From contig NW_020194526.1 in the NCBI RefSeq assembly GCF_002865645.1, forward strand, positions 62,001-126,000: DNA of 64,000 nt. The letters run 5' to 3'. Origin of the DNA: Hyaloscypha bicolor E. Its lineage: Eukaryota; Ascomycota; Leotiomycetes; Helotiales; Hyaloscyphaceae. Positions 51,236 through 59,672 of this stretch are shown piece by piece. Under the pieces are notes generated by a model. It searched no databases. It saw only the letters and a list, made by a program, of their open reading frames with translations, and had not been told where the DNA came from. The position numbers were made by a program, and so were the translations under genes. Numbering within the stretch: position 1 is the first letter of the stretch; each line of letters begins with the position of its first letter.

Positions 51236-52880
51236 TATAATAGTACTAGCTAGAGGCTAAAGGGAAGTAGTTATTATATAACTAGTTTCACTTAGCTAGC
51301 TAGTATTTTAGTAGTTTTAGCTAGTATTTCCCTTTTTTTATTTCCTTTCTTTTTCTTTTTTTTTCTTTTTCTTAGCTTAGTATTCTTAATATATAGAATT
51401 TTCCTGAATCTTTAAGCCTTTATATTATTATCTTAATTCCACTATTATATAATACTAAGCTTACTTGACTCAGCCTATAGAGATAATATAATATTACTAG
51501 TAAAGGACCTATACTTGTCCTTAGAAAGTAAAGACAGAATTCCGCTTCTAATATTTAGTAATTTTCCCGAACTTAAAGAAGAAAGATATATTTTCTAAGA
51601 CCTAGTTAATCTCGGAGCCTAGCCCTTAACTAAAGCAGATAATATCCCTTATTCTCTATAACCTAGTTAATCTCGGAGTTTAGTCCTTAACTAGAGCAGA
51701 TAATAATCCAATAATTAGTTCTCTGCCGACTTAAAAGAAAAAAGACTTCTATTCTTTATAACCTAATTAATCTCGGAGTTTGGCCCTTAACTAGAGCAAA
51801 TAATACCCTTGCTTTCTATAATCTAGTTAACCTTAAAGTCTGGCCCTTAACTAGAGCAAATAATATATTTTCCTTAATATTAATAAGAGTAAAAGAACTA
51901 ATACTTTTTTTTAAGAATTAGTAATTCTCTAATTTAAAATAAGAGATATACTAATCGGTTTCGGATTCCTAATTTAAAATAGAAGAAACCCGGTAATTAG
52001 TTCTAGTTTACTAATTTAAAATAGAAGTAATTATCTTATAATTACTTCTTCTATAATTATTTCTTTCTTAATTACTTCTTTCTCGTTTGCCTCTTCCTTA
52101 TTTGCCTCTTCCTTATTTGCCTCTTCCTTATTTGCCTCTTATATAGCCGCCTCTTATATAATACTATTATTTCTCTAATTTAGATAATTTAAATAATCCT
52201 ATCCTAGAAGCTTATTTATAATATTCTTTTACTAATAATTTATTATCTGAGGAGACCGAGAGCTAATAAGATCCTAGTAAAGCTAGCTCTAGAGCCGAGT
52301 TTGAATTAGATATAAAGGCTAGTTCCGGTTTTATAAATAATTTGGATAGTTCTATAAATGGTTCTGGGAATGATTTGGATTTTATAGATAATTCGGGCTC
52401 TATAGACAATTCTATAGATAGTTCCCTAGATAAGCTTAGTTCTTTGGACGGTTTTATAGATAGTTTTATAAATAATTCTAGAGATAATTTGGATTTTATA
52501 GATAATTTTGGGTCTGAGGCTAGTTCTAGAGCCTTAGGTAAAGATAGAAATAGCTATTAGTTAGATAATAACTATTAAAAGCTAGCCGTTTTAGGGGTTT
52601 TATTAAAACCCTATTTCCTTTATATACCTAAATAAGAGTATTTAGATTTGGTTTCTAGAGAAGTAATATAATAGTACTAGCTAGGGGCTAAAAGAGAGTA
52701 GCTATTATATAACTAGTTTCACCTAGCTAGCTAGCATTTTAGTAGTTTTAGCTAGTATTTCCCTCTTTTTATCTCCTTTCTTTTTCTTTCTTTTTCTTTT
52801 TCTTAGCTTAGTATTTTTAATATATAGGATTTTCCTGGATTTTTAAGCCTTTATATTATTACCTTAATCCCGCTATTATA
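51236..52880 (+). mobile_element. Small LTR element 'A' (1645 bp), RIPed copy
   Basis: Direct repeats of exactly 214 bp (51236-51449 and 52667-52880), starting TATAATAGTACTAG and ending CTATTATA, are bounded by GCTAT duplications (51231-51235, 52881-52885). The inside has no gag or pol. It holds the tandem-repeat array described for B and a 72-codon acidic Ser/Asp-rich frame (52342-52560, DFIDNSGSIDNSIDSSLDKL). Compared with B it lacks a 279-bp internal segment. It is probably non-autonomous and depends on an unrelated LTR element. Confidence 0.88.
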
Positions 52881-54276
52881 GCTATATCCAAAATAGGAAA
52901 CTAGATCTATAATATCTAATACTTATTATAAAATAATAGAAAGTTATCTTTTCTAATAAGATAATAATTATTATTTCTACTAAATATAATATATAAAATA
53001 TTTTATAAATAGTTAGGGAATTAGAGAAATATTATCCTAATTATATAAAAGTAATATTTTAAGTATATTTTATATATAATTATAAAGGGCTATACTATAT
53101 TTATTATAAGGAAATAAAAGAGTAAAAGGAATTAAATTAAATAGAGATAAATAGAATTAATAAAAAAGTAGTAGAAATAGAGTATTATATAGTATTTAAT
53201 ATTTAAGAGAATATAAAAGAAAAGAAATAGGACAAGAAAAAGTAAAAGTAGCTAAAGAAGTATATAAATTAGAATATTTATTAAAAGAAGAATATATTTA
53301 AAAAGGAAGTATTATAAAAAGGAATTAATAATTTATATTATATATATAAAGTTCTTAAGCCTTTATTAATTCCATTTTAGTAAGAACTTATAATTTAATA
53401 ATATGAACTAGACGAGTTTAAGTATAATATTCTTCTTTACTTTTTTTAGTAAGATAATACTTCTTTATATATAAGTAAATAGACCTAAAAAAGGCTTAAA
53501 AAGAAGGGTATTTCGGTATTTGAGTATATTAGGAACTTTCTAGAAATAAATATAATAGAGAGAGTTTAGATATCTCTGAGAATAGTAATTACTATAATAG
53601 TAGGATTAAGGTAATAATATAAAGGCTTAAAGATCCAGGAAAATCCCATGTATTAAGAATATTAAGCTAAGGAAAAGAAGAAAAGAGAGAAGGAAAGGAG
53701 ATAAAAGGAGGGAAATACTAACTAAAACTACTAAAACGCCGGCTAGCTAGGTAAAACTAGTCATATAATAGCCATCTCTCTTTAGCCCCTAGCTAGTGCC
53801 ATTATATTACTCTCCCGGAAACCAAATCTGAATGCCCTTATTTAGGTATATAAAGGAAATAGGGTTTTAATGAAACCCCTAAAATGGCCAGCTTTTAATA
53901 ATTACTATCTGACTAATAGCTACCTCTATCTCTACCTGAGACTCCAGAACTAGCCTCAGACCCAAAATCGTCTATAGAGTCCGAATCGTCTATAGAGTCC
54001 AAGTCATTCCCAGAACCGTCCGCAGAACCAAGCTTGTCCAGGAAACCGTCCAAAGAACCATCCGCAGAACCGTCCAAATTATTGGCAGAACCGGAACTAG
54101 CCTCCGTATCCGATTCAAACTCGGCTCCAGAGCTAGCTTCGCCAGGATCTTGTCGGCTCTCGGTTTCCTCAGACGATAAATTATCGGCAGGAGGACGTTA
54201 TATATAAGCCTCTGGGGCAGAATTGTCCGAATCGTCCAAATCGGAGAAGTAGTATTATATAAGGGGTGGCCGTACG

Positions 54277-54372
54277 AGAGGCGAATGAGGGAGAGGCAAA
54301 CGAGGAAGGGGCAAACGAGGGAGGGGCGAACGAGGGAGGGGCGAATGAGAGAGAGGCAAATGAGGGAGGGGC
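54277..54372. repeat. Short tandem repeat of about 16 bp (six units) in element B
   Basis: Units like GAGGGAGGGGCAAACG repeat about six times with point differences. A diverged inverted copy (TTGCCTCTTCCTTAT units) is at about 52.08-52.14 kb in element A. Confidence 0.85.
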
Positions 54373-54544
54373 AAACGTGAGACAGTTACTTCTGTTTTAA
54401 ATTGGCGAACTGGAACCGATTACTGGGTTTCTTCCGTTTTAAATCGGGAACCCAAAACCGATTAGCGTATCTCTTGTTTTAAATCGGAGGATCGCCGATT
54501 CTTGGAGGGGGATACCGGTTCTTTTGCTCTCGTTAATATCGAGG

Positions 54545-54830
54545 AAGATATACCGTCTGCTCTAGTTGAGAGCCAGACTCCGAGGTTAACTGGGTCGTGG
54601 ATGGCAAGGGCGTCATCTGTTCTAGTCAAGGGCCGAACTCCGAGGTTAACTAGGTCATAGAGGACAGGAGTCTTTCTTCTTTTAAGTCGGCAGAGGACCG
54701 ACTATCGGGTTATCGTCTGCTCTAGTCGAGGGCCAGACTCCGAGGTCGACTAGGTCGTGGAGGACAAGGAACGTCGTCTGCTCTAGTTAAGGGCCAGGCT
54801 CCGAGGTTAACTGGGTCTTAGAGGACGTAT
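54545..54830. repeat. Tandem array in element B, about 50-70 bp units
   Basis: Four units carry the core CTGCTCTAGT ... GGGCC(A/G)GACTCCGAGG followed by TTAACTGGGTCGTGGAGGAC, starting near 54549, 54611, 54715 and 54775. The same array, RIPed and inverted, occurs in element A at about 51.59-51.87 kb, so it is a family feature. Confidence 0.85.
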
Positions 54831-55797
54831 CTTTCTTGTTGAATTGGTACTAGCTTACTAGTCCTTCCAGTACCAGGTTCAACTACTAATATTAGCTTCG
54901 CCACTCTCATTTATAATGGTTTACTATGGAAGCCTATGGAATAGCTCACTATGGAAGCTCAGGGAACGCTCACTAATATATATGAGTCATCTGATTTATA
55001 ATATACTGGAGGAAATCGCCACCCACTAGTGGGTATATAAGAACTGTACTTTAGATTCCCTCCTCTCCTTTTTTACTCTTCACTCTCCTGTATCTAGTCA
55101 TTTTACAGATTGTCAACCTCCAATATATCGATTTTCCATTAATAAATCGATCACTTTCCAATATTTCTTCTTTGAGTTCGGGAAGATTACTTACCGAACG
55201 TCAGGAGCGGAATTCTGTCTTCGCTCCCCAAGGATAAGCACGGGTCCTTTGCCGGCAGTATTATGTCGCCTCTATAGGCCGAGTCGAGTGAGCTTAGTAT
55301 TATGTGACGGCGGGATTAAGGCAATGGTATAAAGGCTCAAAGATCCAGGAAAATCCCATGTATTGAGAATACTAAGCTAAGGAGAAGAAGGAAAGAGAGA
55401 AGAAAAGGAGATAAAAGAAGGGAAATACTAACTAAAACCACTGAAACGCCGGCTAGCTAGGTGAAACCAGTCATGTGATAGCTATCTCCCTTTGGCCCCT
55501 AGCCAGCGCTATTATAATTACTAAGGAATAAAATACCCCTTATATAATAGAATAAACTAATTATATATAAAAAGCTAAATAAAATAAGTTCTTATAAGAT
55601 CGGATACATGGTTTGGTTATATAATAGGCTATAATAAATAATCTTATTATAGAGTTTAAAGGAGGGAATGAATTTCATGGATAATACTTTTGTTTTGGTG
55701 TAATTTACTATGGTGGGGGGGGGAGGTCACTTTGGTGGGGTAAATTCGCTTGCGGAACCAGTAAAAAATGGACGGATTTTTTCGCCCGTCGCCTTCG

Positions 55798-55977
55798 TAT
55801 GGAGTGAACAATGATCTTGTTAATATTTGTAATTGCTATCCCAGACGTTACCAGGGGACGATGGGATTGACCCATACGACCGAACAGCTCTATAAGGGCC
55901 ACGATGATGCGAGACTTGCCAGTGCCCCCTTCACTGCTAATGAATTGGCACAGCTGAGGAGTAAAGACAATACTCAT
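55798..55977 (-). pseudogene. PIF1-like helicase fragment (Helitron or related), cut by the Tc1-like element
   Basis: Minus-strand reading gives QLCQFISSEGGTGKSRII with a Walker A motif (GGTGKS), then ALIELFGRMGQSHRPLV and ITNINKIIVHS, as in PIF1-like helicases encoded by Helitrons and related fungal genes. Homology stops at the TA target site of the transposon (55798). The open frame runs on to 55708 only by crossing the terminal repeat. I found no clear continuation left of 43713. Only about 60 residues of a helicase of many hundreds remain. Confidence 0.68.
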
Positions 55978-56047
55978 TAAGGGGAAGCTATCGCGAGAAC
56001 TGCTGTGACAACTATATATAGGTGCAGGGCATAACCCTAACGACTAG

Positions 56048-59016
56048 CTAGGCTATAAACCCCCTTTTTTCTAGATCTCTTTTAATAAATACCTCTTCAA
56101 TAGAGTTAAAGACCAGCCGAATGTTGAACTTATCTGTGGTTTCAATAAGGTGTGGATATATGGTAAGGTTAGCTCGATTAAGTTTGGTGAAGCGCCACAG
56201 AATGAACTCTTCCGCCTTGTTGACGTCGCTACCTCCACTGTAGTCGGGGAAGTAGTTTGCAAGGGGAGCCATTCGTAGCTTCCGCCTGAAGCTGTCCAAC
56301 TTGTTTAGGAGCAAGAAAACCGACGATCTCATAAACCATCGGGAGTTGACAATTGAGTCGAATAGGACTATGGATTCCATCATCTTATTTCGATACGGTT
56401 TTTCCAAGGAAACCTCATCGTACTCATCCATGTCCACGACAAAGAGAATGACGGGTACGTTCTCGAATGCGTGGATCCACTTTTTCATTTCGCTTCTTTG
56501 GCCGTTGACATCAACCATCTTTATGGAGAGGCTACCCATTCGGAATCGAGTTTCAGATATACCACTTGTCTTTATCCCCGCCCGTAGTAAATCCGTTTCA
56601 TTCGGGAGATAGTCTGCAGACGAAATTCGGCGTATTCCTTCGAAAAAACTATAACTGGTAAGTAGCATTTTTAAAGCAGGGAAAAAGACGCCACGAACTA
56701 TATTGCTGAGTCCATGAGGTAGAACTCAGCCTGCCGTTCCATGAGTGACCCAATGCATGCATCAGACCAGATAGCGCTCAGTGCATCACCAAATTCTTGG
56801 CCCAGTGGCAGTTCGGGATCGGGATCGAGTGTGTACTCAGCGATGAAGTCAACGTATTTCCGATTGGCCGGAATTGCTGGAACGATGCCGAATTGTTTCA
56901 TGGCGCCGACTACAACCTTTGCGCTGTGGACGACATTCCTCAAAATGGCAACTCGGTAGTCTAATAGCTCCGCAACCGAGAAATCTGTCTGGTATAATAT
57001 TTTCATTTGCGTCATTAGTTCAGACTTGGACTCGGATCCAAGCAACAAAACAGTGCAGTCCCTCCTCCACAACCGTCTCGCGTCCTCTTCAAGGGTGCGA
57101 TCAATGGCGCGAGATCGCATTTTGGCCTCAGGCGAGCTTGGATACACCATGTAGGGTGGTCTCAGCTCTGGTAATGTGACGTTTGGTTTTGCTGGCGTTG
57201 ATATGGAGACCTTTCTTGGCTCAGATTTTGAATGGGTCGGAGCAATCATCCCGTTCTGAGTGGCATGGTTGAGGTACTGGTGTTGAACTTGCCTGTACCA
57301 TACCAACCCCGGAGTGTCGGCAATCGACGGGGGTAGGCGATGGTCGAGCATTCTGTTGACAGTCTCGACAGCCTCGACAATGTGTTGCGTATTTCCGGAC
57401 GTCTTTAGCGTCGACTCACACTGCATCGAGAGGTTGCAAGCCAACTCTTCGAGATACTCCGTTTGAAGTTGGGCTGGAACTCTGTTCAATAGAGGGAGGC
57501 CGACCAATAATGGGCTATTTCGCTCAAACGCCTTTGCTTCTTGACGAAGCCTCCGACGGCTTTTCACTAGACACAGTACGCTGATCATGCGAACAGTGTC
57601 AGAGGCTTGACGGTTTTCTACCACATCTTGAAGCAAGGGCAATGCCTCGCGATACTTGCCTCGCCCTATGAGTGAATCAGCCAAGGCAAGCAGAAGATAG
57701 AACTGGTCCGGTCGATCCAAGAGCTCCGGAGATGATTGCCTCGCATCTAGGGCTGTTCTAGCCCATTTCTCGGCCTGACTCTCATCCCGAAGCATGTTGT
57801 AACAATTCGCCATCTCAGCCACAACGATGCTATATTGCATCGAAGTAATGCCATAGTGTGATTGGACGGCCTTCAAGGCTTTATCCAGGATCTTCACCGC
57901 GTCATCATAACGCCGCGATCGTGCGAGCAGGAGTCCGCTCAAAGCTATCGTGTCAACGGTGTTGGATACGGGCTTCCCAATGGAACTCAGAGGGGGGATG
58001 ATTCCCAGGCCGTTGGCTGCAAGGTATTCTATCGTAGAAACTGATTCTTGCGATAGTGGACGCCAACGCGAGGCCTCTTTCGCAATGGCACTAGTGAGAA
58101 TCTTTGAGCTTTCTACAACCTGTTCGTTCTCAGTTGATGATAATATACTCAGCGCTGATCCAATAGTCGCGTTGTTTCTTTCGCCAAGTGGATCTGGGAG
58201 TTTTGATAAGAAGCTGGACTGTAACGTTGACTGGCTCGAGTGTGCGACAATATCCATTATTTCGACAAGCATGTTGCAATAGACCTTGCAATCATGGGAG
58301 ATGTCTGTCCCAGCGATGGCCAAAAGTCGTTTTGGAAGAGACGCGGGAAGAGAAAGGCGATCGTATCCAAGAAAGCCAAAAGTTTGATAAAGCAAATCAA
58401 AGAGGGAAAACAGGACTGCAATTTTCCTGAGGACTTGGGGTTAGACTAGGAAGAACTGCTCTAAGCTGACTTGATGAACAGCTTACCTCTCATGATCTCG
58501 AGGCATGAACAAGTCCTCCAGCTGTGAGTCCGGCAAAGATGCGAGTAGCGGCAAAACTGACGCTACCGCAACGTTCAGAAGTCGAGACGTCATTTCCTCC
58601 CCTACGATCTCAGTGTTTTGAGAAGGGAATGCATGGATGAGGACCGAGACCCAATCCTGGATCATGGTTGGGTCGTCCTCAGCCTGAGGCTTCTCAAGTA
58701 GACGGAGAGTGGAATCGGAAGTGATGTCTCGTTCAAGATACCAGATGCCCCGGTCTAGCGTACGGCGAACAAGGTCTCCTAGTACGGTCGCGCTGTGGCT
58801 GTGGAAAAAAGCTTCATTGGCATCATAGGTATTAATGAGCCATTCGGGAACCGACCCTTCACGGGGGCTTCTTAGGATAACCTCCCCGGTTGGTGACCAA
58901 ACGGATTTCGGACGACAAGCTCGCACAAAGAGGTCGACTGGGAACTTGTCACACGGAAAATACAGAAGAAAACGGTAAAACATCTGGATGTTTCCGTCCA
59001 TCTGATCGGTGGCCAT
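56048..59016 (-). CDS. STAND-related TPR protein with C-terminal G-protein alpha-like domain
   Basis: Exons 59016-58487, 58426-56699 and 56648-56048 join in phase to 952 aa. Residues 1-180 resemble the post-NB-ARC part of fungal NLRs (FYRFLLYFPCDKFPVDLF, WVSVLIHAFP). Residues about 340-480 carry TPR-like helices (ARSRRYDDAVKILDKALKAV, EMANCYNMLRDESQAEKWA, LLALADSLIGRGKYREALPLL). Residues about 630-952 are a G-alpha domain: LLLGSESKSELMTQMKI, DLLRAGIKTSGISETRF, KMVDVNGQRSEMKKWIHAFENV, LLLNKLDSF and NIRLVFNSIEEVFIK. The P-loop lacks GxGESGKS, the catalytic Arg of switch I is Gly, DVGGQ has become DVNGQ and TCAT is lost, while the switch II Gln and NKxD remain. There is no N-terminal Met-Gly or C-terminal Cys. 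It is divergent to an NLR gene starting 657 bases away. Confidence 0.82.
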
Positions 59017-59672
59017 GGGTGCCGGCTACTAGTAGGACTGGAGCGCATTTGTTGTTTGATGTTATCGTGAGGTCTCTTCACTCAGCCCAAGAAGTTAAGT
59101 GATGCAGGAGAAAGACCCAAGCCTGCATGTGGTGACCAAAAATGCCTCCTTACTGCTCATTTCAGTGGCCAGTTCGAACAGGGATCAGTCCATTGCAGCG
59201 AAAAGCCTGCTGTGCGACCTGAGAGGCTGACTCACAGCCCGCTTTTGCCCCATCACTGGACAGGAGAATAATAAGCGTGGCGCTCTCCAGCACTGGATGA
59301 TCGGCCCAAGTCCTGTCGACACGGCAACAAACTTCAAAAAAACCAAATAATACTGCGAACTCCTCATATTTGTTGTCTGGATCCTAGGACGACTCGGTCA
59401 GTCGAGTCGCCACAGGGCATCACGGAAAACCCACACAGTGAACGGCCCTTGCGAACTGCCACCAGAATTTCCTGGCCAGGAAAAGATTGTGATGCCATGC
59501 ATCGCATATCACATCGTTTTGCCAATCAAGCCGTGGCAGCCTTTTTGCGCACTGGCTCAGCCACTCAGGCGCCCATTGATCGAGCAAGCACGAAAATACG
59601 GCAGGCCCCAGCGGCTGCTCCAGACTCCTGAACTCCAAAAGATCGACAAACGACTTAGCTACTAGTGAAACC
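59017..59672. promoter_or_regulatory. Shared divergent promoter of the STAND gene pair
   Basis: 656 bases between the two ATGs. It contains a CCAAT box at 59522-59526. No TATA box is evident, and no supported ORF lies within. The head-to-head arrangement makes shared regulation possible (inference). Confidence 0.5.

Larger units (their letters stand above)
44326..52930 (-). mobile_element. Ty3/Gypsy retrotransposon, RIPed, minus orientation
   Basis: Flanked by AAATA (44321-44325 and 52931-52935). The LTRs are about 280 bp: 44326-44606, and 51001-51235 continued at 52886-52930 because element A split it. Net size without A is about 6.96 kb. On the minus strand the RT is legible at about 48.6-48.86 kb: KLDLKDIYY, KIAFRTYYRYF, FFRLSNTLVIFQTYIN and the catalytic YLDNILIYF (from YLDDILIY). 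Gag is expected near 50.9 kb and the integrase end near 45-47 kb. All frames are full of TAA/TAG at Gln positions. This is a different family from the one at 1-7.1 kb, judging by its RT motifs. Confidence 0.83.
53593..55516 (-). mobile_element. Small LTR element 'B' (1924 bp), less RIPed sister of A
   Basis: Same family as A in opposite orientation. LTRs 53593-53806 and 55303-55516 are each 214 bp, with ATTAC duplications (53588-53592, 55517-55521). The upstream LTR still ends in CA (CCGCCGTCACA). The interior has normal GC content, while the 53593-53806 LTR and its neighbourhood are AT-shifted. Read on the minus strand at about 54160-53920 it carries an acidic Ser/Asp/Gly frame (EASSGAEFESDTEASSGSA...) equal to the frame in A and ending GRDRGSY. 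No pol genes are present. Confidence 0.88.
43842..55684 (+). pseudogene. DDE transposase of the Tc1-like element, in three pieces
   Basis: Piece 1 (43842-44325) starts MGKYATDINKAIF and has an N-terminal HTH region (SRRPEKVIDKEVIQLIEA). Piece 2 (52931-53592) follows in frame after removal of the Gypsy element. It includes the large charged insert with KPLLIPFQQELI and the DDE block FFQQDNTSLYISKQTQKRL. Piece 3 (55522-55684) follows element B and ends EFKGGNEFHG. The third acidic block is degraded (RNFLEINIIE where SPDMNAIE would be expected). Gln-to-stop changes occur throughout, so it is inactive. The parts fit together only after both target duplications are collapsed, which supports the insertion order. 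Confidence 0.8.
43715..55797 (+). mobile_element. Tc1/mariner-like DNA transposon, split by nested LTR elements
   Basis: The ends are inverted repeats sharing ACGGGCGAAAAAATCCGTC. The left starts CAAAGGCAACGG at 43715 and the right ends CCGTCGCCTTCG at 55797, with TA on both sides (43713-43714 and 55798-55799). Imperfect matching runs inward for about 75 bp, including CCCCACCAAA. One transposase frame runs left to right and is continued across each insertion. Subtracting the Gypsy element plus one AAATA (8610 bases) and element B plus one ATTAC (1929) from 12083 leaves 1544 bp, the normal size of this class. The left end is more RIPed than the right. Confidence 0.87.

Noticed and set aside
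52342..52560. 72-aa frame as an independent cellular gene
   Set aside because: It lies wholly inside LTR element A and is matched in element B, so it belongs to the element.
55768..55980. 70-aa plus-strand frame
   Set aside because: Starts inside the transposon terminal repeat and runs antisense over the helicase fragment.
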